This document shows, piece by piece, positions 21,111 to 31,921 of a stretch of 64,000 nucleotides of DNA. The notes under the pieces were generated by a model. The model had not been told where the DNA came from, ran no database searches, and saw nothing but the letters and a program-made list of their open reading frames with translations. Position 1 is the first letter of the stretch, and every line of letters starts with the position of its first letter. A program made the translations under genes and the position numbers. The stretch spans positions 25,349,513 to 25,413,512 of the forward strand of contig CM043968.1 in the NCBI GenBank assembly GCA_014529385.2, read 5' to 3'. The DNA is from Adiantum capillus-veneris. Lineage: Eukaryota > Streptophyta > Polypodiopsida > Polypodiales > Pteridaceae.

Positions 21111-21155
21111 AAGTGGAATCTATTGCAAATTCCACACACTCTCATCTTAGGGATT

Positions 21156-21244
<89 letters not shown>

Positions 21245-21656
21245 GTAGGGCTTGCTGGCAATGACTTGAGAAGCAAAAGCAAGGCCTATGAGAAGCTGAG
21301 AAATAGAAGGAGGTGTGTCTTGCAACCTACATGAGGGCAGAGTCAATATAGCGGCATAGGGCAGGGCCTAGTGAAGGAGCAGAAAGAGGGTGAGGAGGTG
21401 CAAAATAGATTACTGGCATGTCACGCTAAAGTTTGAACAACATGTATTTTTTTAAAATTAAGATGTGTAGTTGCATGCATGATCCGCTCGTTTGCTGGTT
21501 GGTTAGCATAGTGCAAGAAAATCTCTCATGCCGGCTGCTGCAGGGGTTCAAAATCTGGTAGTCCTTGGTGTTTTACTTCAGCCCATCAAGGTAAGTGATG
21601 CACGGAAGTGATGTAGGGAATCTGTGAAGATATTGAGCCAACATAATATGAAATCT
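21111..21656. repeat. Microsatellite-bearing insertion within RT
   Basis: Separates the two halves of RT. It contains an uninterrupted (CT)n tract at about 21157-21241 (some 84 bases) and has no RT similarity, so it looks inserted. Confidence 0.6.
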
Positions 21657-21657
21657 A

Positions 21658-21927
21658 TCAGTACAAGTCACACATTGGAATAGGAAATCTGTTCTTGATG
21701 GTGATTTTATTGAGATATCTATAGTCAATTTTCATTCTCCAAGATCCATCTTTGTTTAATACTAGCAACACCGATGAACAGAAAGGTGAAGTGCTAGGTT
21801 GGATGAGACCCTTTTTAAGAAGTTCTTTTACTTGGTTCATTATTTCTTCATTTTGGGCTCGGCTAACTCGATAAGGTGGTCGATTTGGCAGAGTACTACC
21901 AAGAATCAAATCAATCGTGTGATCCAC
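21658..21927 (-). pseudogene. Chromovirus X RT N-terminal part
   Basis: Minus-strand frame: DHTIDLILGSTLPNRPPYRV, KELLKKGLIQPSTSPFCSSV, LVLNKDGSWRMKIDYRYLNK, ITIKNRFPIP. This is the standard entry of gypsy RT (fingers region). It ends abruptly at the microsatellite insertion. Confidence 0.75.
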
Positions 21928-22197
21928 AGGACGAGAAGGGGGTAACTTGTGTGGTAGGCCTTCAAAGAAACAATCAGCCTGTGTGCATAGAAATTCTCAT
22001 CTTTCCTTTTCTAAATAGACATGTTTGACCTTTGGTCATCATTCAATTCCTTCAAGAAGATCCAATAAACAAAAATATTGGATTTCATTAATTTGGAAAT
22101 GGTCAAAGCCGGTACAAGTAGGACAGACTCGTCCTTCAATGCTACATCAAGTACAATTTCTCAGCCCTTTTCATTCTTCAAAGTCACTTTCTTGGCC

Positions 22198-22480
22198 CTA
22201 TAATCGATTGATCATGGCACTTTTCTTGTGGAACCAAGGGATTCCTAGGAGGACGTCACACCCTTCGGAAGACATGATGTAAAAGTCCTTGTACCCTAAA
22301 TATCCCTGACAATGCAAACAAAATTTACCAATGAAAGGTTTAATGGCAACATCCCGTCTGGGTGCCACTAGTATAGCCTCCACCTGTGGCCCCATTCGAT
22401 CGGGCATAATTCCAAGTCAAGCCACCAATTCAGGTGAAATGAGGTTGGCCTTGGCTCCTCCATCAAAGAAGACGGCGGCC
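22198..22480 (-). pseudogene. Chromovirus X aspartic protease
   Basis: Minus strand: AVFFDGGAKANLISPELVA near 22430-22480 (a DGG/DSG-type catalytic loop), then a stop and the frame 22198-22407 with DFYIMSSEGCDVLLGIPWFHK, matching the ILG-x-PWL end of gypsy proteases. Confidence 0.6.
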
Positions 22481-22489
22481 TCTTGATCT

Positions 22490-23900
22490 CCTACTTTGCC
22501 CCATGCGTGGAAAAGTTCAATGCTTTCATCCATCTGATCTGGGTTGGTCACTACACAATCTGTAATCCATCCTGCTTTTGTTTTTTCTTTTCTTCCACAT
22601 TCTTTGGCTACTCTTGTCCGTGTTCCCCACAGTCAAAACACTTCCCCGCTTTGAGGTACTCGACTTTATGTTTATCTGTCAGTCGGGGACAAGTAGCTTT
22701 CTTTTTTTGAAACTTCCCTTTTCTTCTATTGTCATTTGTTGAATCTTTTCCGGTCCTAAATGCACAACAAGCCCTTGTTTAGCATGTCCCATTAGTTTGT
22801 TGGTCTCAAAATTTTGTAGTAAGCAATAATCTCAAATATCTTTGGGAAGTCTACAACAAATTTGCTCAATTTTTTTTCTTAAAGCTAATCTTTTTAAAAG
22901 AAGAGGTAGGTAGAAAAGCATCCCAAAATCTCCCACAAGATAAAACCAAAGTGTCTCCCTTGGTCATCCGACGACAATTGCAAGTTGTAATCACATCACG
23001 TTCGTACTCCTGAGTGAGCCAAGAGGAAATAAAAGTCACTTGAAGTTTAGCCACTTTGTCGGTGCTTCTTTTTGTAAGAGAAGAGTGTACCACCATGTCC
23101 ATGCATTTCCTTTCAAATAAGATGTTGCCCTCCTGATCTTTGAGTGCTCTGAGTAGCATCCGTCAGAAAAATCTATGTCTGTCCACCCTCCTTAAATTCT
23201 TTGGCCTTCTTGTTCTTATCTTCGAGAAAGTCAAATTGATTGGCTTTATAGAAGTGCTTCCTCTTTGAATTAGACATATGGTCCTCTGAGTCCCAACTCT
23301 CAGAAGAGGATGAATCCTCCTCATAACTGTTAGAAAATTATCGAGATCTTTGTTTCTTGGACTTCTTCTTGTTCTTTCCATGTCTTTGGCTCTTTTGTCA
23401 TTTCTGGCCTTTTTGTCCTCATTACTGGAATCAGAATAGGAAGAGCTATTGGAGCTATCAGAAGAATATGTGGATGAACTGGACACACCCTCATAGAGTA
23501 CATGCTTCTTTTGTTTTCATGCCTTTGCAAAAGAGGACTGACGACCCAAGTAACCAGGGCATTCTGCTCCCTTGCTGCATCTCCTCAAATGATTCGTGCA
23601 CCCCAGAAGTTGGTTGACTTGTCTTTCGACAATATCGCCAAGTTCATCTGTGGTGGAAAAGGAGGTTTCTTTAGAGTTGACTTTAACAATGATTTGATGG
23701 ATGTACGCCAACAGGAATGCATCTCATCAATCAGGCGTCGGGTCAAAAATTTGCGTACTTGGGATCCTTCGAATGTTGGAGCATCTACTTCGCACAAGTA
23801 TCAACTTGCTATTTACTCAGCATCTCCATTCGTTTGTACTCCCAGGTTGGGGTGGCCCGTACTCTTTGTCTGTTGTTCCATCAAAAAATTTTGTGCCTTC
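22490..23900 (-). pseudogene. Chromovirus X Gag remnants
   Basis: Heavily shifted minus-strand gag. Recognisable parts: VDAPTFEGSQ near 23790 (the usual D-x-P-x-F-x-G gag start), a serine-rich block (23290-23486), a basic block, and a broken knuckle near 22630-22690. No continuous frame exceeds about 110 codons. Assignment rests on position between PBS and protease. Confidence 0.45.
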
Positions 23901-24007
23901 ACCCGATCCAAAATTATCGAGTGAGTTCGTCTGATTCTTATGGCATTGCTGAATCCATGTCTGGTAAAAGGGATCCGATTTTCCCAATGGAAGGAAAAAT
24001 TGACCAA

Positions 24008-24019
24008 GCTCTGATACCA
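24008..24019 (-). promoter_or_regulatory. Chromovirus X primer binding site
   Basis: Minus strand TGGTATCAGAGC, a perfect tRNA-iMet type PBS. It sets the orientation and the LTR side (right). Confidence 0.8.
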
Positions 24020-24021
24020 CT

Positions 24022-24445
24022 ACAATAGACTTGGGCACCCCAAGTCAGAAATCTGGCATGACACACAAGAGAATCAATTATAAACACTTCACAAACTTAA
24101 TGACAATTCACAATTCACTTGAGTCGACACGACCCGACATAGTTCCATACCCAGAGGTATCGACTCCGAATTTTGGCACCCCTTTCGGTATTTATTTTTA
24201 TATTAATGCTTGATAAAAGTTACAAGGCTCGAGGGTTCTCTCTGCTTGGTTGCTTGTGAGCAAATATGAGAAAGAGAGTGGCCTTGGGATCATATTGAAA
24301 GGCCCATGGCCTCTCTAAAGTAGTACATGAAAAGCTTCAAACTCAAAAACTGGTGTTGCCTTAGGACATCAGCGTAAATGAAGAAGTTACAACGTCATTA
24401 GCCAACGTGAAATGGAGAGCATCCGTATAGCTACCATGTTGTCAG

Positions 24446-24487
<42 letters not shown>

Positions 24488-24700
24488 TCTCTAGTGTCCC
24501 CTGTGCCCCATCGTACATGACCCTATAAGTTGGAGCAACTTATAAAGGCTTTAGATTCTTGTCGAGCGGACATGCCACGTCATTATTTTGTGATAACGCT
24601 GGTAGGATTTCCAGATAACCGACCAGACTGTGCGTTTTCTAACCTCTACTAAAGACTTTTTAGCTCGTTTTTTAACTTGTGTTTAACTTGTCTGTTGCAG
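24022..24700 (-). repeat. Probable chromovirus X 5' LTR
   Basis: DNA upstream of the PBS on the minus strand. It includes a CCTTTATAAG TATA-like box near 24540-24550 and a (CT)n tract at about 24448-24480. No second copy is in the window, so the outer end is a guess. Confidence 0.4.
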
Positions 24701-24714
24701 ATATCTATCCCTCA

Positions 24715-25515
24715 AACAAAGAAGATTGGGAGCAAGTGGATTGCATAGAACTTCATAGCTTTCTTCCACTACATAGGGTGGAATCAAGTCCCGGGGGGAT
24801 TAACCATGGAAAACTTACCGCACCACGTAAGTGCAGGAGAGGGGGGGTTTTTTACAAGCTACATAAGCGTATAAGTTAGGGGTAGGCCCCCAATAATTTA
24901 TCTCCCAAGCTTAAATATAAGGGAGGGGGGTATCATATTTAGGGGGGGGGACCTGACCCAGGTTGATTACTTGTAACGATTGGTCACCGATCTACACTAG
25001 AACTCGGATGAATTTAGTGGAAGTTTTTTATTATTTCACACATCAAATTTTGCATCAAGCTGGTCATAGATAAGGGTTGATTTGGAGCAGGTCAAGAGTT
25101 GATTTACACTAGTTGTGGATGGGTTAGAATTGGATGAGTAGCCAAAGTGAGGTTGATCGAGCACATAGTTTGAAAGTCAAACTAAGACACATTGAGGGTA
25201 CATCTAGTTATCAACAAAAGTGGTTTCTTAGTACGTTCCCAGTCACTATGCTACACACTCTTTGACTAGTTCTACTCATTTAGATCATGTGAGACCTGAA
25301 TTTTATATGTGAGATAGATGTATGATAGTTTTCTTCATTGGTTTTTGTATAAGCGTAGAAAGGGGGGTCATATTCTCTTATCTGAGTCGTATATAGGGGT
25401 TTTATCAAAGTTGTCCACTCATAGGTGGCGTCCCATTTTGTAGATAGAGTGAATCCCCCAGGCTCAAATGGAGGTAGTAGCAGTGGAGAAAGCAGCAGTA
25501 GTAGAAGGAACAACA
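24715..25515 (-). pseudogene. Reversed fragment of the gag-protease gypsy family
   Basis: Minus-strand reading matches 57830-58510 of the third copy, including TTLIKPLYTTQIREYDPPFY, YAYTKTNEENYHTSISHI and, further on, WEINYWGPTPNLYAYV and WCGKFSMVNPPG. This region lies between protease and the 3' noncoding part and encodes no known domain. It is orphaned here in the opposite orientation to copy C. It may be copy C's own 3' part moved by an inversion. Confidence 0.6.
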
Positions 25516-25800
25516 AAAGCTACGAAGGAAAGAGACCTAACAAAGGATCAGCTCACATGGTAGAAGACAAAGAATAAGACGAAGGCGTGAATAACCTTGT
25601 TTTCTATGACGACATACTTTGAAGATGCATCCTCTCTACTTGTATGGGAGGAATTTTATTTTCTTGTGTTGTTCTTATCATCCTGTGTGGATTTTGTCAA
25701 CCTGTGTGGATTTTACCATCCTGTGTGGATACCAACTTATCATCCTGTGTGGATATTATATCTTCAATATTTTGTCATAGTCCAAACCTCAAGGGAGGAT
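25516..25800 (+). other. Copia 3' end with short repeats and polypurine tract
   Basis: Contains four imperfect copies of CATCCTGTGTGGAT (about 25678-25755) and a polypurine tract CAAGGGAGGAT (25790-25800) right before the LTR, the primer for plus-strand synthesis. Confidence 0.6.
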
Positions 25801-26094
25801 TGTAAAGTGTGAGCTTTGTCCTAAAGTGTTAGTCAAGAAGAGAAGAGTGGAATTACCCCACATGCTATGGTGCAAACCTGTATAGCTACTTAAAGATCTA
25901 TTTTGCATTACATCTCCCTTGTTTTTAGTGAACTTGTGATGGCTTAGAAAATACTCAAGACTGTGTTTATGCGTCCAAGTTAATTAATCTTGGAACCTAA
26001 TTTGCTTGAGTGATAATCTAGCCAACACACATTCACTTGTGTGCATGATGTTTATCTTTCATCCACCCTAGCTAGCACGATCCAATTCCCATTA
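25801..26094 (+). repeat. Copia 3' LTR
   Basis: Matches 3664-3973 along its length, with TGTAAAGTGTGAGC at the start and CCATTA (CA mutated) at the end. It is followed by the GAGCA target duplication at 26095-26099. A gap of about 17 bases relative to the left LTR lies near 25890. Confidence 0.8.
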
Positions 26095-27082
26095 GAGCAT
26101 GTATCTCCAAGAAGTAGGATACAAGAAATGAACTCAACCCAAGACCAAAAGTCCACCAAGAAGTCACCAAAATGATGTAGTAGCCCCTATTTAGAGGGGT
26201 TCCTGAATACCTATGCACTGCATGAGTTCTTGGTGGTAATTGTCCATAGTTATTGTCTTTGGAAGCTTCCAGTCCAACCACATGTCCATCCGCCTGATAA
26301 GGGTCGTTCCCACCATCTATATCCTTCCCCCCTTTCTTGAATTTTGCTATAGACCAAAATTTTCAAAAAGATTAAGCATTTATTCTCTATCTAACCCCCT
26401 CTTGGTCTGGCACCTTCTTCTTTTTGGAGGATTTTGCAGAACTTTGAATGGTCCTAAGGCACTTGGCCTAGGACCCGCGTTCTCCTTTGGAATCAATCTT
26501 GGTACATGGCCTCTTACTCCAACGGATCCTTTCTGACCGTCTTCATCTGGAACTCATATGGAGTCAGTGCATTCCGTGTTTTTGTGTAAGGGTCATAGAG
26601 TGTTCTTTTATCCCTAGTGAGCCACACACTGGCTAGCTTGTGACAGTAGGATGCAGTGTGAATCCATCCTTGAGGTAGTGGCCGATTGCACTTTATTCTG
26701 GCTTCAAACAGTATCTCAGCCATCTCTCTGAACTGAGGTTCAGAGGATGCTTTATTTGCTAGTTCTTTCTCAGGGATCTTGGAGGCTTCTAGTATAAGAT
26801 GCAATATTTTTTTTGTGATCGTTATAAGTTATGGATCTACACTCTCCACTGGCCCTTTTTTAGTTGAAAATTATGAAGTCCTTTGATCAAGTCATCTGGC
26901 TGATCCTTCTTTAGTGCTTTAGCTACCGCCTAATTCCAGGCTATCCACTCAGTGCTGGCGACCCCATACCAGTCCCATAGCTCATCCACTATTTTGATGT
27001 AACTTTTTTGATCTACTGGTTCAATGTGTGTAGGATCAAGAGCTAGGAAACTCATGGAAGCTTTTTCTCTATAGCTGGAATG

Positions 27083-27660
27083 GCATACACCAGCACTGGG
27101 GAATACGGAACAAACTCCAAAAAGTTTAGGACCATCCGATTCTCCTATTGCATAATCTTTCTAGTAATTCAAACCTGATGAAGAGACTTTTGAGGTTCAT
27201 CTCTTGTCCCCTTAGGGTCATCCGTGTTTTCAATCCTCTGTTGCTGGTAACATTGTTTTCAAGCATCGCCTTAATTCTTTGATCTAGAACTCCTCTGGCA
27301 CTCTATATCTAAATTAACATCTCTTTTATCTAAATTTTGATTTCTTTCATGCACTGGTAGGTGGGTTTAGGGCATACACCAGCACTGGGGAATACAGAAC
27401 AAACTCCAAAAAGTTTAGGACCATCCGATTCTCCTGTTGCATAATCTTTCTAGTAATTCAAACCAGATGAAGAGACTTTTGAGGTTCATCTCTTGTCCCC
27501 TTAGGGTCATCCGTGTTTTCAATCCTCTATTGCTGGTAACATTGTTTTCAAGCATCGCCTTAATTCTTTGATCTAGAACTCCTCTGGCACTCTATATCTA
27601 AATTAACATCTCTTTTATCTAAATTTTGATTTCTTTCATGCACTGGTAGGTGGGTTTAGG
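27083..27660. repeat. 289-bp tandem duplication
   Basis: GCATACACCAGCACTGGGGA begins at 27083 and 27372. The two units differ at only a few positions, for example GAATACGG versus GAATACAG. Confidence 0.9.
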
Positions 27661-27661
27661 G

Positions 27662-27801
27662 CTGAGTAGCATTTCTAACTGCAAGCTCAGATCCTTGAAT
27701 TTGTCAGTGGCACTGGTAGGTGGGTTTAGGGATGAGTAGCATTTCTAACTGCAAGCCCAGATCCTTGAATTTGTCAGTGGCAAAGTTTTTCAAAACTGGA
27801 T
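27662..27801. repeat. 70-bp tandem duplication
   Basis: TGAGTAGCATTTCTAACTGC starts at 27663 and 27733 with period 70. It directly abuts the 289-bp duplication and shares the GGTAGGTGGGTTTAGGG joint with it, so the two events are linked. Confidence 0.85.
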
Positions 27802-29124
27802 TAACTGCCACATCCTCAGTTGCTATACACCACTATGGGCCGACATAAAGCGTTTGGAATATCTTCAGATCAGACTAAATAGTTTCATCATGTAATTCAT
27901 GGGTCTTGAAAGCCTTTTGCCTCCTGGGCTCTTGTTGAGTGTGAGCAGCTTAGTAGAGTGTGTGTGTTTAGACTCATAATCAGAGTGTGTAGAGTGTTTA
28001 GACTCCAACATCAGAGTCGGGGGAAAAGCACTTACCCTTGATATTTGTCTGAGTGTGCTAAGCAATTTGTTGTCTAGCATATTTCTGGTCGGCTGGTGGA
28101 TTATGTTGATAGGAGTGAGTACCTTCAAATGGCTGTTGGCCTCCAGTGTCACCCTCTTTTGCATGGTCTGAGCTTTGGAATTCATCGAGTGTTGAGCCTC
28201 AGGGCTGATCCTGGTGATCGTTTTCATCATCCTCATCATCATCATCTCCTCTTTGGCGATGTTCGTCCACTACTTCATCTTCGTGATTATCGTTGTATTT
28301 ATCATAATCTTCATCTTCAATTTTCTGACTAGTCAAGTACTCAGACATGGCCTCGCTGACCAGTGCAATAGTGTACTCCTTGGCTTTGTCCTGCAGATCT
28401 GACTGGATAGATTCGATGATCGTTTCTAGATCGTAGATTCAAAGTAATATTTCCATCCGCATCTACTATTTGGACCATAGAATGATAAATATACTTTTTA
28501 AGGATGGCAATTTTCATTATGTGATGTTTTTGATAAAGGGTTTTGTAGTCATGCTTCTTTGCATTCAGCATGGTCTGAAATGTTCAGTTGCCTATTGAGC
28601 AATGTTATTTTCTTCTTGCATCACATAATTTTCATCATTTAACTTATTCACTTTATTTTGGAGAGTTGCTACTTCCAGATTATGTGGTTGTTGTTGAAGC
28701 TGTAAACTCAAGATTTGCTTAGCCCATTCAACTCATTCTTTTTTGAGTGGTTCCAGCTCACCCTTAGTCTTATGTAGTTCTTCTTTCACATTATCCAATT
28801 TTGTGCGGGAGATAGATGCCTAGGCTTCCATCATCTAGTCAATGGAATTTACAATGGTGTTCCAGCCAGACTAAATGGTTGTTGCACACCCTTGAGTGAT
28901 GGTGTCTGGGTATCTCTGGTCAGTCTCATAGGGTGTCATTGGAAAGGCATAAGGCAATAAGGCTCTATCTGTATTTTTCACTACCATCCACCCCTTTAGT
29001 GGTTGCTTTTGGAGGCGTTGGAGCCTATCCAGTCTGATTATGGACAGGTGTATCAGAGTTGTGTCTGAAGCTTGCTATGTAGCACTGCACGACGCCTGAT
29101 TTTTTCCCTCGTCTTGTCTTGTTT

Positions 29125-29555
29125 TCAATTGGTCTGAGTTTGATTATCAATGGTTGTCTGATTTATCAGTCTTCTCTTTAGGCTCAACAGATTCACTATG
29201 TTGTCCCCTTTCCCGGTCTCCATTGGAGTAGCAGATGTACTGACTTGTTTATGTGTTCGTGCTTGAAATTTCTTCAACAGCTCTAGGTTTTGGGTTTCTT
29301 GATTGATGAGTCTGGTTCTGCATGAGGTGGTGGGCATTTGACCCCCCCTTGTATTGCTCCCTTATCCTTTTCTTCCACTGGTGGGTCTGTGTCTTTCAAT
29401 TCTCCACCCTTTCCAGTTTCCTTTGTTTCAATATCTTGAGAAGATGATAAAATTATCTTAGTTGTTCTATCTCGTGTTGCTTTGTCCCAAGTAGTCCGAA
29501 CATTGGAGTGGGGTGGGGACAAGTTATCCTTTAGAGGAATTTCTAGACGTACCAA
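29125..29555 (-). pseudogene. Hydrophilic continuation of the 29.5-kb ORF
   Basis: Minus-strand frames RLEIPLKDNLSPPHSNVRTT and SSSQDIETKETGKGGELKDT, rich in K, T, D and E. They follow the folded N-terminal part after a frame change. It looks like a disordered tail. No known motif. Confidence 0.35.
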
Positions 29556-30100
29556 GCCTTAAACAGATTTGTGGATTTTGCCTTGGCCGTTTGTTGCATG
29601 ATACTGGTGTATAGGAACCGACTCATGTTAATGTTGGCCTTTGGGTCAAGAATCCTAGCCACCAGTAACATGGCAAACAATTTTTTAGAGAGATACATTG
29701 GGTTGTTCTTTAGACTGATTGGCTCAACAATGAATCTATATATTGAAGTGCACTCCAGTGCTGCTATTGGAAATCCCCGTGCACCATCCTTTCTCTTCTT
29801 TTTGGCATGTTCATCCTCTTTCAAAATCTTACTAACTGCATCAGCAGTGGATGGTGGGGGTTTGTTGGCTGCATGTGGCAACTTGAGAACATGAGTCAAT
29901 TCTCCTATAGTCAATTCCAATGACACCCCATTCACCTGTGTTGTTCCCTTGTCTTCCTTAAAAGTGTTAAGCACATGTTGGATTAAGTCTGCATCAAAAG
30001 GAAAGCTTACAGCCTCCACTACCACCTCCAAATTCCATAAATTAAGCAGATCTTTCTCTCTTTCTTGGAATACATACTTACCTTTCTTACTTTGTGCCAC
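29543..30100 (-). CDS. Putative retroelement-associated protein, N-terminal domain
   Basis: An open minus-strand frame of 185 codons with an ATG start: MAQSKKGKYVFQEREKDLLN, then SFPFDADLIQHVLNTFKEDK, VNGVSLELTIGELTHVLKLP, and FIVEPISLKNNPMYLSKKLF. The pattern (an alpha-helical domain with a V-x-G-V-x-L-x-L-T-x-x-x-L-x-x-x-L-x-L-P block) resembles the plant transposon/retroelement-associated domains found in Gag or in the extra ORFs of Athila/Tat elements. I am not sure of this. Intact for its length, then a frame change. Confidence 0.35.
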   Translation of the reverse strand: MAQSKKGKYVFQEREKDLLNLWNLEVVVEAVSFPFDADLIQHVLNTFKEDKGTTQVNGVSLELTIGELTHVLKLPHAANKPPPSTADAVSKILKEDEHAKKKRKDGARGFPIAALECTSIYRFIVEPISLKNNPMYLSKKLFAMLLVARILDPKANINMSRFLYTSIMQQTAKAKSTNLFKAWYV

Positions 30101-30160
30101 AGTACTTACAACTTCAAAAATTGATGCCAGCAGAGACTCATTATGTGTAGACGTTTCATG

Positions 30161-30464
30161 ATCGTTTCAAGCATCTACATTAGGAAGTGAATGGGGAATA
30201 GGAGGGCCTCTTTATTTGGCAGTTTAAGGGAATTCTTAAAGCTTAAGCCAAGTTTGACCAAGCCTAAAAGAGAGGGCAAAAAGGCCTATGCTAAGATTTC
30301 AAAAAAAGCCATTTCCATATTTTGAATTTGAAAATAGTCTATTTAGTAACCCAAAAGAGGGGTGGGTAAATGAATTTTAAAATGTCCTTTTCCCACCCCT
30401 CTTCTCTCTAGAACATATAAAACACTCTTTCTCACTTAGAACTCATTAAAGGAGGCACCTTTTT
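30161..30464. other. No recognisable feature
   Basis: AT-rich single-copy-looking DNA between the ORF and the LTR remnant; nothing supportable seen. Confidence 0.4.
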
Positions 30465-30662
30465 GCTACAGCCGGGAGCATAGAAAGGCCTGCAAAATAC
30501 TCAAAAATAGCACATAGCAAGAGATAAATGAATAAATCTACATACCTACCGACCCTGTAGACGCATAATCGCGAGATACACGAACATAGAGAGACAAAGC
30601 ATAAGGAAACAAACACTTAGCTGCTACTTGTAGAAAATCTTCAGTCTTGGAGCGTAGCCTAC

Positions 30663-30674
30663 GCTCTGATACCA
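30663..30674 (-). promoter_or_regulatory. Primer binding site, tRNA-iMet type
   Basis: Perfect TGGTATCAGAGC on the minus strand, adjacent to the end of the right LTR block. Confidence 0.75.
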
Positions 30675-30794
30675 CTGCTACAGCCGAGAGCGTAGAAAGG
30701 CATGCAAAATAATCAAAAATAGCACATAGCAAGAGATAAATGAATAAATCTACATACCTGCCGACCCCGTAGACGCATAATCGCGAGATACACG

Positions 30795-30797
<3 letters not shown>

Positions 30798-30878
<81 letters not shown>
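30798..30878. repeat. (GA)n microsatellite in an LTR
   Basis: About 80 bases of uninterrupted GA. The left LTR block has only a trace of it (CATAGAGAGACAAAG), so it expanded in one block only. Confidence 0.9.
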
Positions 30879-30880
<2 letters not shown>

Positions 30881-31093
30881 GAGAACATGCGCAAGCGCAC
30901 CTTCGAGAGCGGAGTGCTACACCTGGCACGGCGAGGGAGAGGAGAGGAGAGAAGAGAATAATACACAAGCACTAGGTACAATCTCCCCCCGTGCAAGAGT
31001 GACCATTTCCCTCTTGCACGTATTTGTTTTATAGATTTCTTGAATGGTCAAATGTAAGTACAAACTGGCCGGCCGGTCATAAATGGCCAAAGC

Positions 31094-31451
31094 TCATAAA
31101 AGAGCACTTGAATAAATATACATAAAATGTAATTTCCTTTTGTAATAGCCTAGCTTGGTCAAGCCTTTTCCACATGTCAGCTGTAATAAATAGTAAAATG
31201 TCAATTCCATAACACTTTTAGCCCCCCTCCCAAAAAAGCAAATTTTCCACATTCTCTCACTACATTCTCTCTCTAAAACGTGAGCCAACTCTCTCTCTTT
31301 CTTTTCCCCCTTTTCTCTCATGTCACTGTCTCTTCCAATCATTAAGGAAGATTCTTGGCTGCCTCTTTCTAAAAAAGTGCAGATCCTCCAAGGTTGCAGA
31401 TCTGTCCTCTCTCCCACTCTCTCTTCCTTTATTGTCTTTCTATCCCCCACT

Positions 31452-31506
<55 letters not shown>

Positions 31507-31921
31507 CCCCCCTCATGCTTCTCCCCCTCCAGCTTCAACTGAGTGCAATGGAAAACTCCATTACCTCTGTGTGCAACAACATTTCTCTCTCTACAATCAT
31601 GATCAACAATTCGAATTCAAAGGAGATTGAGTTGCACTTCCTCTCTTTCTTCCCTCCACAACATAATCCTTTTCTCCTATCTCTGAGTACTCTCCACTTC
31701 TTTCCTCCATATCCACCTTCACCTGCTTGTAGCAGTCACCATTACACATTCTCATTAATTTACTTGATGAATAACTAACACAAATGTCAATCAATCCCCT
31801 ACCACTGCAAGACATTACTAACAAGTCAAAACAATATCAATTAAACACTGATTTAGAGCAGGAGTACGCTATTGTGTGACTTGGCACATCTAATCCCAAT
31901 GCTGGAGACTAGCTACGGAAC
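31094..31921. other. Noncoding stretch with CT microsatellite
   Basis: Contains a (CT)n run at about 31457-31502 inside a CT-rich domain (31260-31520). Its overlapping low-complexity frames are not credible genes. Nothing else recognised. Confidence 0.5.

Larger units (their letters stand above)
19456..24700 (-). mobile_element. Truncated chromovirus-type Ty3/gypsy element (X)
   Basis: Read on the minus strand: LTR-like DNA (about 24022-24700), PBS (24008-24019), gag remnants, protease, RT, RNase H, integrase zinc finger and start of the integrase core. The element is cut off inside integrase at 19456, next to copy C. It has frameshifts throughout and an inserted microsatellite segment in RT. 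The tRNA-iMet PBS and domain order fit the chromovirus branch. Confidence 0.65.
3664..26094 (+). mobile_element. Ty1/copia element expanded by nested insertions
   Basis: The outer boundaries are an LTR at 3664-3973 and a matching LTR at 25801-26094, both flanked by GAGCA. A PBS (3977-3988) follows the left LTR and a polypurine tract (CAAGGGAGGAT) precedes the right one, so both lie in the same plus orientation. A gag fragment at 5435-6117 continues at 13741-13860. Most of the 22.4 kb is later insertions: a complete minus-strand gypsy element, part of a second gypsy copy, and a truncated chromovirus. I see no copia pol in between, so it was probably lost through deletion that accompanied the insertions. 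Confidence 0.7.
26100..29124 (-). pseudogene. Decayed retroelement-like gene region
   Basis: A minus-strand region that appears to continue the gene starting at 30100. Short readable pieces include 26514-26804 (KIPEKELANKASSEPQFREM; LPQGWIHTASYCHKLASVWL). The rest is low-complexity or frame-broken. Two tandem duplications (27083-27801) lie in the middle. I do not recognise a family. The overall look, a long degenerate protein without introns next to LTR debris, suggests a retroelement ORF. Confidence 0.3.
30465..30980 (-). mobile_element. LTR-PBS-LTR remnant of an LTR retrotransposon
   Basis: GCTACAGCCG(G/A)GAGC(A/G)TAGAAAGG starts at 30465 and again at 30677 (period 212), and both blocks run on as CATACCT(A/G)CCGACCC(T/C)GTAGACGC. 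Between them is a minus-strand PBS, TGGTATCAGAGC, at 30663-30674. On the minus strand the order is LTR (from about 30980 leftward), PBS, about 70 bp of leader, then the LTR end again. The whole interior is missing. The right border is not defined. Confidence 0.6.

Noticed and set aside
30538-30996. Serine/leucine repeat proteins of up to 152 codons
   Set aside because: Created by the (GA)n microsatellite; no non-repeat homology.
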